From Planctomycetota bacterium (GTDB lineage: Bacteria; Planctomycetota; UBA1135; UBA2386), in the NCBI GenBank assembly GCA_020638695.1, contig JACKIB010000004.1:1-64000 (forward strand): a stretch of DNA of 64,000 nt, read 5' to 3'. The position numbers and the translations under genes were made by a program. Shown piece after piece: positions 16,375 through 26,596 of the stretch. Under the pieces are notes generated by a model, which saw only the letters and a program-made list of their open reading frames with translations, made no database searches and was not told the DNA's origin. How positions within the stretch are numbered: position 1 is the stretch's first letter; the number at the start of each line of letters is the position of its first letter.

Positions 16375-17867
16375 ACGTCGGCGAGCAGTTGCTTGGCGTC
16401 GTAGACGATCCCGTCCTTGATCGTCCAGCGGATCCCGCCGACCCGCTCCACCACGTCCTGGGCGTTGAGCCGCGGGTGTCCGGTGCCGTACAGCACCTTG
16501 AGGTTGGCCAGTGGGTTCTCGCCGACCAGCACGATGTCGGCCAGCATGCCCTTGCGCAGTACGCCGAACTCGATCGGTCGGTGCTTGGGTTCCATCAGCG
16601 TGAGGGCGCCGTTCATGGTCGCCGCGCGGATCACCTCGAGTGGGTGCAAGCCCGCCTCCTGCAGCATCTCCAGCTCTTCGATGTAGGCGAATCCGTAGGT
16701 CTTGTAGATGAAGCCGGCGTCCGCACCGGTGGTGATCCGACCACCGAGCTTCTTGTAGTCGTTCACCAGCCGCATCCACACGCGGTAGAAGTTGCGCCAC
16801 GCGACTTCGTCGTGGGTGGTCCAGTCGAACCAGTACGAGCCGTGTGCCTTGCGACTCGGTTGGAAGTAGTCCCACAGCGACGGCAGGGTGTAGGTCGCGT
16901 GCCACTCCGCAGTGCGCGCGCGCATCAAGTCGCGGCTCGCCGAGTAGATCGCCAGCGTCGGGCACCACACCGTGCCCAGTTCGCGGTGGGCTTTCAGGTA
17001 CGCGTCCCACTGCGGGGTGCCGGGTGGGTGGACCTGGTCCCACAGCCGCGCGGCCTGGGCGAAGCGCATCTGCTCGTCGTCGTAGTTGTGGTTCGGCGGG
17101 TAGGGCTGCACGGTGTGGTCGCGCAGCAGCGCTTCGAAGTGACCGTAGAAGTGGGTCACCGACCGCAGCTCGGCGCGTGCTGCGTCGAGCGCGTTCATCT
17201 GCGCCACCCCGTTCTGCGCGAGGTGTGCCACGCTGCCGAGCCCGCGGACCTTCGCGGTGTGGCACAACGCCCGCATGATCTCCGGGCGCTCCGCACCGAG
17301 CTTGAGTCCGTCCAGGCCGTCCTTGGCCATCTTCTCGACCCACTCGGTCGCCTGCTGCGGCGTGTCGAACTGATGCGGCCGTTGGTAGTTGAAGATCCGC
17401 GGCGCGACGATTCGGTTGGCGGCGCTGCGCGCCTGTTCGGACTTGGTGAAGGCGTGCGGGCCGAGCGGCACACCGCGCACGGTGGTCACGCCGTGCGCCA
17501 GCCACAGCTTGTAGACGTACTCGGCACGCGGCGCCTTCTTGCCGTCGCCGAGGTGCGCGTGCATGTCGACGAACCCCGGCATCGCGTACATCCCGGTGGC
17601 GTTGATCGTGCGATCGGCGCGGCCGGCGAACCGACCGATCGATACGATGCGGTTGCCGCGCACCAGGATGGTGACCGGGCCCCGTGGTGGCCCACCGGTG
17701 CCGTCGATCAGCATGCAGCCGCGGATCGCCAGGCGTTCGTACGGGCCACCGCCCTCGCCCGCATTGCGCTCGGGTGCCGGAACCAGCTGGGCGGGTGCAG
17801 GGGCGGTGAGTACGGCGACGAACAGGGCGAGGCCGGCGTGGTAGATGGGCGGGCGAGGGATGCGCAT
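16311..17867 (-). CDS. Exported amidohydrolase family protein
   Basis: The signal peptide (MRIPRPPIYHAGLALFVAVL, ending APAPAQ) precedes an amidohydrolase of 518 residues. Key motifs are the composite beta-domain start LIDGTGGPPRGPVTILVRGNRI, the metal site MPGFVDMHAHLGDG, a metal His in SVAHLAQNG, and the late TTGADAGF and AATMNGALTLMEP. The imidazolonepropionase-like group of such enzymes cleaves cyclic amides, esters and dipeptides in the periplasm. The substrate is unknown. The last 21 codons are duplicated at 15409-15480. Confidence 0.88.
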   Translation of the reverse strand: MRIPRPPIYHAGLALFVAVLTAPAPAQLVPAPERNAGEGGGPYERLAIRGCMLIDGTGGPPRGPVTILVRGNRIVSIGRFAGRADRTINATGMYAMPGFVDMHAHLGDGKKAPRAEYVYKLWLAHGVTTVRGVPLGPHAFTKSEQARSAANRIVAPRIFNYQRPHQFDTPQQATEWVEKMAKDGLDGLKLGAERPEIMRALCHTAKVRGLGSVAHLAQNGVAQMNALDAARAELRSVTHFYGHFEALLRDHTVQPYPPNHNYDDEQMRFAQAARLWDQVHPPGTPQWDAYLKAHRELGTVWCPTLAIYSASRDLMRARTAEWHATYTLPSLWDYFQPSRKAHGSYWFDWTTHDEVAWRNFYRVWMRLVNDYKKLGGRITTGADAGFIYKTYGFAYIEELEMLQEAGLHPLEVIRAATMNGALTLMEPKHRPIEFGVLRKGMLADIVLVGENPLANLKVLYGTGHPRLNAQDVVERVGGIRWTIKDGIVYDAKQLLADVAAMVTEEKRARAGQAADTGR

Positions 17868-17884
17868 GGTTCGGGTGGGGGCGG

Positions 17885-19153
17885 TCAGCGCTTGCGTGAC
17901 CGGCTCAGCCACCACCTCTCTGCGGCGTGGATCGCCGGGCTCGAACGCGCCGGGTCGGGCCGCGGATCGTAGCCGAAGTCTTGTCCAGCCAGTGCGTGCA
18001 GCGCGATCCGGGCGGCGGAACGCGTGGGTGCGAGCGGGCTGCGCAGCGCCTTCAGCACTTCCGGCACGAACTCGATGCCGCGGCGGATCGCCGCGCGCGC
18101 GGCAGCGGCGATCTCGTCGTCGCGGGCCTGCGCGCCGAGCGCCGACAGCCGCGGGTAGCGGGCCGGGAGCAGTTTGCGAAAACCGCGGCGCAGGAACAGC
18201 ACCGCGAACGCCGTGTCGACCGGGCTGCCGGGTCCGGCCAGAGCACCGGGACGGATCTCCCAACTGCTGCGCCATGCGCCCGACTTTGCGTCCTGCATGC
18301 GCATCAGCATCGTCGCGCCGACGCGGTACCAGTCACGGCCGCCGACGTCGTTCCGGTCCGACAAGATGGCGGCGCGCTCCAGGCCGTAGTGGAAGTAGAG
18401 GCAGCTCGGCGTGCGGTCGTCACCGATGTCGAGCTTGTTGTCGGCCATCCACTTCCACGCGCGCTGCAGAACCGGTGCGAGCCGCAGGCGCACCACCTCG
18501 TCCTTTGGAAGCATCTGTGCGCCGATCTGCAGAACCGCGATCCCGGCGACGGTCATCGATGCGTACGCGTGTTTGCGCCGGTGTCCCACCGTGTAGCCGA
18601 AGCCGCCGGTCTCGGTCTGCGCCGCCGCGACGACTTCGCACAGCCGCAGCCACACCTCGGTCGGCACCGGGTGCCCGAGGCTCGCGGCGGCGCGCAGGCC
18701 GAGGGCGGCGTACTGCGTGTTGCTGAGGTCCCAATAGCCGTTGCGCTTGGGGTAGGTGAAGCCGCCGGCCGCGCGGTTGCGCAGCAAGGTCTTGACGTCG
18801 CGTGCCAGCAGCTGGTCGCGGGCTTCGAGGTCGGTGCCGAACGCGGTCGGGTGCTCGGCCAACACCATCAGCCGCAGCGCGGCTCCGTAGGTGCCGGGGA
18901 GTGCGCTGCGGCTCAGCCGATCGAGGGCGCGGAGTAGCAGCGGGGTGTGGTGCGGCGTGCCATCGTGCAACGCCGCCAGGCAACAGAGCGCGAGCACGTC
19001 ACCGTGGGTCTTCGTCAGGTGGGTGTGCAGTGCGGGGCGGGCGCGGTCCAGGCACTGCGTCACCTCCGGGCTGCCCGGAGCCTGGGCCTGGATCGGCAAG
19101 ACGGCCGTCAAGGCCAGGGGCAGCGCGGGCAGCGGGAGCCGAGGCCTTCGCAT
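17885..19153 (-). CDS. Exported protein with prenyltransferase/squalene-cyclase-like repeats
   Basis: After a signal peptide (MRRPRLPLPALPLALTAVLPIQAQA) the 422-residue protein has alpha-alpha repeats with the marks of terpenoid-cyclase-fold domains: GGFTYPKRNGYWDLSNTQYAALGLRAAASLG, then ETGGFGYTVGHRRKHAYASMTVAGIAVLQIG, then VDTAFAVLFLRRGFRKLL. Such exported domains in planctomycetes are not thought to be cyclases; they may bind protein or peptidoglycan. The gene lies 17 bp upstream of the amidohydrolase gene on the same strand, so the two may be cotranscribed. Confidence 0.75.
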   Translation of the reverse strand: MRRPRLPLPALPLALTAVLPIQAQAPGSPEVTQCLDRARPALHTHLTKTHGDVLALCCLAALHDGTPHHTPLLLRALDRLSRSALPGTYGAALRLMVLAEHPTAFGTDLEARDQLLARDVKTLLRNRAAGGFTYPKRNGYWDLSNTQYAALGLRAAASLGHPVPTEVWLRLCEVVAAAQTETGGFGYTVGHRRKHAYASMTVAGIAVLQIGAQMLPKDEVVRLRLAPVLQRAWKWMADNKLDIGDDRTPSCLYFHYGLERAAILSDRNDVGGRDWYRVGATMLMRMQDAKSGAWRSSWEIRPGALAGPGSPVDTAFAVLFLRRGFRKLLPARYPRLSALGAQARDDEIAAAARAAIRRGIEFVPEVLKALRSPLAPTRSAARIALHALAGQDFGYDPRPDPARSSPAIHAAERWWLSRSRKR

Positions 19154-19276
19154 TCCGCCAATCTGCCACGGGTCCGCCGGGTCGGGAACCCGCGACGCCA
19201 AGGCGATCTATCCGCAGGCGAATAATCCCCGGGCTGTGGCGAATCCGCGCCACCCCCTATCCTCCTCCGTTCTGCC

Positions 19277-20146
19277 ATGCAAGGACCCCTGATCATCGTC
19301 TCCAGCCTCGTTCTCTCCGCCGGCATGGCTGCCGGCGTCGTCTTGTGGTTGCACGCCCAACCGGCGGGATCGCCGGTGGCCCCGGCATCCACCGAAGCCG
19401 CGGAACTCGCCAGTCGACTCAAGCAGTTGGAGAAGGACCTCGCCGAGCTGCGCGCGGTTGCCGGCGAGCGCGCGCCGCAGCGTCAAGCCACGCAACCCGT
19501 GTCGGACGCGCAGATCGAGGCGGCGGTGCAGCGGTTCATGAGCAAGAGCGCGGTTCCGGCCTCCGCCGGCAAAGCGGTCAGCAGCGGGATGACGGCCAAG
19601 CAGGCGTACCTGCAGCTGTTGTCCGGCGAGGGCTCCGACCAGGATCGCATGGACCTGTGGACCAAGGTGCGCAAGGGTGGGCAGATCGACGAAGTCGTGA
19701 AGATGTTCGAAGAGAACGCCAAGATGAGCCCCAGCGACGTTGGCGCGCAGTTCGGACTGGGTAGCGCCTACATCATGAAGCTGCAGGACATGCCGCCCGG
19801 AATGGACGCCGGGATCGTCGCCAACAAGGCCGACAAGGCGTTCGACCGCGCACTCGAGATCGACGCCAACCACTGGGACGCGCGCATGATGAAGGCGACG
19901 GCGCTGAGCTTCTGGCCGCCGATGTTCGGCAAACAGGCAGAGGCGATCCGGAACTTCGAGGTGCTGCGCAAGCAACAGGAACAGGTGGCGTCGGCCAACC
20001 CGCCGAAGAAGTTTGCGCGCACCTATCTGACCCTGGGCAACCTGTACTCGCAGCAGGGCAAGGCCGACAAGGCGAAGGAGTGCTGGACGCGTGGGCTCGA
20101 GCTGTTCCCCGACGACGGCCAGCTGCGCAAGCAGCTCGGCCAGTAG
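19277..20146 (+). CDS. Membrane-anchored TPR-repeat protein
   Basis: The 289-residue protein starts with a signal anchor (LIIVSSLVLSAGMAAGVVLWL). A coiled coil follows (about residues 36-65, ELASRLKQLEKDLAELRAV). Then come TPR-like units: DVGAQFGLGSAYIMKL, ANKADKAFDRALEIDANHWDARMMKA, and FARTYLTLGNLYSQQGKADKAKECWTRGLELFPDD. It probably works as a periplasmic scaffold tethered to the inner membrane. It starts divergently from the preceding gene across 123 bp. Confidence 0.8.
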   Translation: MQGPLIIVSSLVLSAGMAAGVVLWLHAQPAGSPVAPASTEAAELASRLKQLEKDLAELRAVAGERAPQRQATQPVSDAQIEAAVQRFMSKSAVPASAGKAVSSGMTAKQAYLQLLSGEGSDQDRMDLWTKVRKGGQIDEVVKMFEENAKMSPSDVGAQFGLGSAYIMKLQDMPPGMDAGIVANKADKAFDRALEIDANHWDARMMKATALSFWPPMFGKQAEAIRNFEVLRKQQEQVASANPPKKFARTYLTLGNLYSQQGKADKAKECWTRGLELFPDDGQLRKQLGQ

Positions 20147-20180
20147 CGACCGCGCCCCGGGTGCGCGATCGGTCCTGCGG

Positions 20181-21542
<1,362 letters not shown>

Positions 21543-21669
21543 GGTTCGGGGCCGGGTACCTGGCCGTGGCGCGGGCGATCGTCCGCCTGCTCGCCACCCC
21601 GAGCCAGTCAAAAGCCGCGCTCGGGGAAAGCAAGGCTGGTGCCTTGCAAACCCGGTCCGGTACCCGAAT

Positions 21670-23328
21670 ATGGGCCTTGTGACTGATTCCGAGCCCCAGG
21701 CGCAACCTGCGCCCGACACCTCGCCGGATCCCGCCCGGGCGAGTCGCCCGGGGGTGGACCGGGAGCGAGTGATGGCGGACGCGATGAACACGTTGTCGAA
21801 GCTCGGGGTCGGCGCCCCGGTCGATGGCGACGACTCCGAAGCGGGCGGCGGCTCCGGCGCCACGGCGGAGTCCGATGGCGGGGACAGCAAGCGCGGCGCA
21901 CGGCGCCGGCGCAAGAAGCGCGGTCGCGGTCCCGGCAGTGGCCCGTCGGTCACCGGGCACGCCAACGACGCGGTGCGCGCGTTGTCGGACATGGTGCGCC
22001 AGGTCCTGGAGAACCAGGGTGTGCACTTCCTGTCCCGCCCACGGCACCTCGATCTGCGGTTGTCGGTGCCGCTGGACGTGCGCACCGACGGGGCCCGCGC
22101 GGCCAGTCGGCTGGTCGACTCGGTGCTGAAGCTGGTCGAGGACGTGCGCGCCAACGACCGCGCCATGGCACCCGGATCGGTCTACTGCTACTTCAGCGAG
22201 TCGGCCGAGGCGGAGGGTTGCCGGCCGACCGAGCCCCGGTTGGTGTTCGACGGCTACGGCAGCACGGGTCGCCCCAAGTTCAGCGACTTCGTGACGATGG
22301 CAATCGAGCGCAAGACGCCGGGCATCGACGGCCTGTTGGCGGGCAGCGACGTGACGCTGACCCACGTCACCCAGGGGCGCGTGCTGCGCACCGCGCAGCT
22401 CGCCGAGTTCGGCAAGGGCTCGCCGGTGTTCCGCGTGCTCGGCCAGGTCGACGCCGGACTGTTCGCGGTGCGCGGCCAAGAGGCCAAGGCGGCATTCTCC
22501 TTCCAAGTGCTGCTGGGCACCGACATGCAGGGCAAGAAGGTCCTGCGACTGCACCCGGTGGGGCAGTGCGACGTGGCCAACCTGGTCGACCACTCCGTGC
22601 CGCAGATCCTGTTCCGCTTCCAGGGTGACCTCGACGAGGCCGCGCTGCGCTTGCAGGGGCTGCTGGCGAAGAACGACGAGGTCGACGAGGAGGACTTCGT
22701 GCTGCCGCTGTTGCAGGATCTCGCCAAGCGGCTGGCCGATCGGTCGAAGCACCGCAGCCGCCGCACCGAGCACGCCGACCAGCGTTCGGCCAAGAGCACG
22801 CGGCCGACCGCGAAGGCGTACGAGGACGCGCAGCAAGTGGCGGACAACGACATCCTGTTCGACGAGCAGGACGGCACCATCGTGGTGGTCGGCCGCGGCA
22901 ACCGCGCACACGTGTTCACGCTCGACGGCAAGCACGTGACCAGCCTGGCGAACATGCACCGCAACGCGGTGCAGCAGCGGATTCGCAACCACCGCTGGCG
23001 CACGACCCAACCCGAGGAGCGCGGGGAGTTCCGGATGCAGCTGCGGGCGATCGTCAAGAGCCATCGCGACGAGGTCGATCGCTCGGACGGTGGAGGGGGC
23101 TCTCGACGCCGCGGCAAGGGCCCGCGCGGTGCCCCGGCCCAGACCGAACCGGGTCACCTGCAGGCCAAGATCGCTCAGCTCATGTCGGGACTCGGTGGCG
23201 GGGCGGCGAAGGCGCCGCCACCCGCGGCCCAGCCGGCGCCCGAGCCGGCGGAAGCTCCTCCGTCAGCGGCCGCGGAGCACCAACAGCCAGATGCAGAACA
23301 GGTAGATCAGCGTCCCGACGGTATCTGA
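21670..23328 (+). CDS. Unidentified basic protein, possibly nucleic acid-binding
   Basis: The 552-residue product is unrecognised. It has an acidic/Gly-rich N-terminus and a very basic patch (KRGARRRRKKRGRGPGSG, about residues 76-93). A folded part of about 270 residues follows (NDAVRALSDMVRQVLENQGV through LRLQGLLAKNDEVDEEDF). Another basic stretch and a disordered Pro/Ala tail end the protein. The segment DNDILFDEQDGTIVVVGRGNRAHVFTLDGKHV looks like beta hairpins. RNA binding is a guess from composition. The 3' end overlaps mgtE on the other strand by 66 bp. A GTG at 21679 is an alternative start. Confidence 0.65.
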   Translation: MGLVTDSEPQAQPAPDTSPDPARASRPGVDRERVMADAMNTLSKLGVGAPVDGDDSEAGGGSGATAESDGGDSKRGARRRRKKRGRGPGSGPSVTGHANDAVRALSDMVRQVLENQGVHFLSRPRHLDLRLSVPLDVRTDGARAASRLVDSVLKLVEDVRANDRAMAPGSVYCYFSESAEAEGCRPTEPRLVFDGYGSTGRPKFSDFVTMAIERKTPGIDGLLAGSDVTLTHVTQGRVLRTAQLAEFGKGSPVFRVLGQVDAGLFAVRGQEAKAAFSFQVLLGTDMQGKKVLRLHPVGQCDVANLVDHSVPQILFRFQGDLDEAALRLQGLLAKNDEVDEEDFVLPLLQDLAKRLADRSKHRSRRTEHADQRSAKSTRPTAKAYEDAQQVADNDILFDEQDGTIVVVGRGNRAHVFTLDGKHVTSLANMHRNAVQQRIRNHRWRTTQPEERGEFRMQLRAIVKSHRDEVDRSDGGGGSRRRGKGPRGAPAQTEPGHLQAKIAQLMSGLGGGAAKAPPPAAQPAPEPAEAPPSAAAEHQQPDAEQVDQRPDGI

Positions 23329-24648
23329 CAGGAAGTTCAGCGCCGGCACCGAGAACACCTCCGGCTGCACCTTCAGGCGCGAGATGACCAGCGGGACCAC
23401 GGCGCCGACCACCGCGACCGTCACGACGTGCACGCCGATCGCCGTGGCGATCCCGATGCTCTGCCGGAAGTCGAAGCTGGTCGTGGGCGCGAGCGTGGCG
23501 AACAACCACGTCAGTCCGAACGCCACCCCTGCGAGGACGGTGCCCAGGCACATTCCGACCCGCAGCTCCTTCCACAGAACGCGCGGCAGTTGGTCGTGCG
23601 AAAGCGCGTGGACCGCCAGCGCACGCAGGATCAGCGCGCTCGCCTGGCCGCCGACGTTGGCGCCGGTCGCCAGCAGCAACGGGAGGAAGGCCACCGCGAG
23701 ATCGGCCTTGTGGATCGTCTCCTCGTAGCTCTTGATGATCATCGCCACGATCAGGAACGACACCGCCAGGAACGCGAGCCATGGCACCCGGCCGCGGAAG
23801 TGCTCGAACACGGTCGAGGCCAGGTAGCCCTCCGGCGCGTCCTCGACCGAAGTGATACCCGCGCGCATGCGCACGTCCTCGCTGTACGCCTCGTCGATGA
23901 TGTCGACTGCGTCGTCGTGGGTGACGATCCCGACCATGTGGTCTTCTTCGTCGAGCACCGGCAGCGCCAGGAGGTCGTACTCGCGGATCAACCGCGCCGC
24001 CTCTTCCTGGTGCGCCGTCGCGCGCACGGAGACGAGTTCGCACTTCATCACGTCGCCGACCGTCAGCCGACGGTCCGCCATGATCATGTCGCGCAGCGAC
24101 AAGAAGCCCTTCAGCTTGCCGCTGCGGTCGACGGCGTAGCTGTAGTAGATCGTCTCCTTCGACGGCGCCTGCCGCCGCAGCTCCTCGAGCGCGCGCGGCA
24201 TCGTCAGCTCCTCGCTGAGCACGCAGAACTCGGTGCTCATGATCGACCCGACCTGTTCGTCGCCGAACCGGTCGCGGCGCATCAAGTCCGATCGCGCCTC
24301 GCGCGCCAGCAGCGGCATGAGCTGCTGCCGCACCGTGTCGTCCAGGCCCTCCAGGAACTCGGCCCGCTCGTCCGACGGCAGCCCCGCCAACAGCGCCTGC
24401 ACCCGCGACCGGCTCGAGCCCAGCATGATCTGCTCCTGCAGGCTCGGCTCGAAGTAGGCGAACATGTCCCGCTCCATCTGGATCGGCAGCAGCGACATCG
24501 CCTGGGTGATCTCGTCCGGCTCCAGGCAGTTGAGGATCTCGGCGGCCTCCTTGGGGTGGTATTCGTCGAGCAGCTCGCGGAGCTTGTGATGGCCTTCCTC
24601 GCCCTCGCCGAGGAGATCCCTGAGCTCTGGACCGAGGGGGAGGCGCAT
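23263..24648 (-). CDS. mgtE: Magnesium transporter MgtE
   Basis: The 461-residue protein has the full MgtE layout. The N domain carries helical repeats (HPKEAAEILNCLEPDEITQAMSLL). The CBS pair is at about residues 135-255 (EQVGSIMSTEFCVLSEELTM, VGDVMKCELVSVRAT, DDAVDIIDEAYSED). Five membrane helices follow, including the pore signature LLLATGANVGGQASALILRAL. MgtE is an Mg2+ channel gated by Mg2+ bound between the N and CBS domains. Length is normal. Its 3' end overlaps the unidentified basic-protein gene convergently by 66 bp. Confidence 0.96.
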   Translation of the reverse strand: MRLPLGPELRDLLGEGEEGHHKLRELLDEYHPKEAAEILNCLEPDEITQAMSLLPIQMERDMFAYFEPSLQEQIMLGSSRSRVQALLAGLPSDERAEFLEGLDDTVRQQLMPLLAREARSDLMRRDRFGDEQVGSIMSTEFCVLSEELTMPRALEELRRQAPSKETIYYSYAVDRSGKLKGFLSLRDMIMADRRLTVGDVMKCELVSVRATAHQEEAARLIREYDLLALPVLDEEDHMVGIVTHDDAVDIIDEAYSEDVRMRAGITSVEDAPEGYLASTVFEHFRGRVPWLAFLAVSFLIVAMIIKSYEETIHKADLAVAFLPLLLATGANVGGQASALILRALAVHALSHDQLPRVLWKELRVGMCLGTVLAGVAFGLTWLFATLAPTTSFDFRQSIGIATAIGVHVVTVAVVGAVVPLVISRLKVQPEVFSVPALNFLSDTVGTLIYLFCIWLLVLRGR

Positions 24649-25014
24649 GGCGACCCTTTAAGGGAAGCCCGAAGTCGGGAGAAGAGGATTCTTGACCCCG
24701 GGATGCGCGGGTCGGGGTGCTTCGCCCGCTGTGCCTTGGGGGTACGTGGGGTCGTCGGGTTGGCGCCGTCGCGCGAACCGGGTCGAGAGGGCGCGACGGG
24801 TCGGTCGACGGGGTTGGGGCGCAAGGCTCGACCCCGATCCTCCAACCCGCCTCCGCGACGGAGGTGAGGTCGCTGCCGCGGGTCGCGCCGGGAAACTCGG
24901 TGGTACGAGGGTTCCGCCGTCGTCCGCCCATCCGGGAGTCCGCGTCTGGCGGCCCGGCGCGAGCCCGGTTGCAGCCGGCGGGTTACCCGGCCGGTTGCGC
25001 GAACCTCCAGACGA
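24649..25014 (+). ncRNA. 366-bp gene-free stretch with a tRNA-like promoter: possible RNA gene
   Basis: About 50 bases here (24662-24711) repeat the segment 26308-26357 that lies in front of tRNA-Pro, including the block GAAGTCGGGA and the -35 box TTGACC (24692-24697). No clear -10 box follows at 17 bp, and no tRNA, tmRNA, SRP RNA or RNase P RNA signature is visible in the roughly 300 bases after it. I see no credible ORF. An unknown structured RNA is possible; so is a relic of a lost tRNA gene. Confidence 0.25.
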
Positions 25015-25977
25015 CTACTGCAGCGTTACCCCGAGCCCGTTGGTGAACACCACCGGCAAGGCTCGCGCGCCCGGGCTGGCATCGACTGCGCCCACCTGCG
25101 TGCGGAAGAAGAACCCCTTGAGCACCGGGTTGCTGGGGATCGCCACCGGAATGACGAAGCGGCCCTCGGCGCGCGAGGCGTCGCCTGGTGTGCTGATGCC
25201 GTAGACCGACGCGGCGAGATCGGTGTGCAGGAAGCACCCGGGCGCGCCCATCACGCCCATGTCGAAGCTCGGCATGTTCTTCTGCAGACCGATGATCAGC
25301 ATGACCCGAGCGCTTGGCGGCAGGCCGATCGCCTCGAGGCTGAAGTTGGGGTTGCCGAGCGTTGGCGGGTGCGGGGCGCCGTAGACGGCGACGTTCCCGT
25401 AGCCGTCGGCGCAACCGCTGCCGATCGGCACGACACCGGGTGCGTTGACGTACATCCGCACCGGTGTGCTCACCGGGTTGGTGGGGTTCGAGCCGTGGAA
25501 TGCCCACGTGTCACCGTTGGTGCGACCGTCACCGTTCACGGCGTTGACCACCGTGTAGAACTCGACCGGCCCGGTCTGGGCCGGGGCTTGGTAGTTGAAC
25601 GTCCAGGTTCGGGAGCGGTCGTCGCTGTGGGTCAGCGCGTTGCCGGCTGTCGACGTGCGCGTGTTGGCGCCGGCGATCAGTTGGCCGGCCGTGACATCCG
25701 CGGCGAGGCCCCCGCGGGTGCCGGCGGCGCCACCGGTCGCCGACACCGTGATCGCGGTGGTCTGGCTGCCCGACAGCACGCGCAGTCCCAGCTGCACCTG
25801 GACGGTCGGACCACCGGGGGTTCCACTGTGGCACGAGCCGCAGGACGCACTCGCGTTGCGGGTCAGCGGCAGCGAGCTCGACGGCAGGATGCCGCTGCTT
25901 CGGGTCAAGGCGGGAGGAGACAGGACAGCGAGCGTCGCGAGTGCGCTCGCGACTGAGAGGGTTCGTGCGTTCATCAT
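25015..25977 (-). CDS. Secreted single-CxxCH protein, choice-of-anchor type
   Basis: A signal peptide (MMNARTLSVASALATLAVLSPPALT) is followed by SASCGSCHSGTPGG, a single heme-type CxxCH motif. An Ig/reeler-like beta domain comes next (TVQVQLGLRVLSGSQTTAITV through GPVEFYTVVNAVNGDG), the pattern of choice-of-anchor V proteins. The last 120 residues (from GSGCADGYGNVAVYG) form another beta domain that recurs loosely in the secreted proteins ending at 42261, 44554 and 48413. The start may be either Met of the MM pair. Confidence 0.75.
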   Translation of the reverse strand: MMNARTLSVASALATLAVLSPPALTRSSGILPSSSLPLTRNASASCGSCHSGTPGGPTVQVQLGLRVLSGSQTTAITVSATGGAAGTRGGLAADVTAGQLIAGANTRTSTAGNALTHSDDRSRTWTFNYQAPAQTGPVEFYTVVNAVNGDGRTNGDTWAFHGSNPTNPVSTPVRMYVNAPGVVPIGSGCADGYGNVAVYGAPHPPTLGNPNFSLEAIGLPPSARVMLIIGLQKNMPSFDMGVMGAPGCFLHTDLAASVYGISTPGDASRAEGRFVIPVAIPSNPVLKGFFFRTQVGAVDASPGARALPVVFTNGLGVTLQ

Positions 25978-26337
25978 CGGAATGAAGGAGTGGCACCGCT
26001 GGCTCAAAGGCCGTGCCAGTCCGCTGCGGCGTCGTGGTCGTTCGAGATCCTGACGTGGTGCGGCAGCACGCTGAACACTCTGTTGCTGACGTGCGCGAAC
26101 GGGGCTGCTGGCGGTCGCGGTTGCGCGGCTCGTCGACCGACCCGGAGTCGGCTTGGTCGAGGCGTCGGCACTTGTCGTTGCCGGACGTCCCGGCGCTGGC
26201 CGCACTCGCCGCGGGTGCGGGGGGCGGTGGATCGCTGGAGGCGTGAGCGCTTCGGGGTGCTCGAGACCCCTGGCCGGAGTGGTAGGCGACCCCAGGGCGA
26301 GAGCCGGGGGAAGCCGGAAGTCGGGAGGAGAGGGTTC
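25978..26337 (+). other. Gene-free stretch before the tRNA-Pro promoter
   Basis: About 360 bp with no ORF I would support. Its right end (26308-26337) carries the first part of the upstream block shared with 24662-24711. Confidence 0.55.
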
Positions 26338-26366
26338 TTGACCCGGGGGTGGGCGGGGGCTAGCGT
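26338..26366 (+). promoter_or_regulatory. Promoter of tRNA-Pro
   Basis: TTGACC (26338-26343), 17 bp and TAGCGT (26361-26366) lie 37 bp before the tRNA. The spacer and the bases after the -10 box closely match the tRNA-Lys promoter. Confidence 0.8.
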
Positions 26367-26403
26367 TCTGCGCCCCCCGCGGTTGTGGCCGTGGCGGGGT
26401 AGT

Positions 26404-26480
<77 letters not shown>

Positions 26481-26596
26481 GTCTAAGTAGCTGTCGATCG
26501 CGTGTTTACGCGAACCTGCCCGCGGGCGGTGCGACGGAGCCCTTGCGAGAAAAGCCGGACAGTCCGGGATTCGAGCAAGACACCGGAGCCCACGCG

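Noticed and set aside
24700..25014. tmRNA, SRP RNA or RNase P RNA
   Set aside because: None of their conserved blocks (tRNA-like ends, the SRP GGAA tetraloop region, the RNase P P4 block) can be found.
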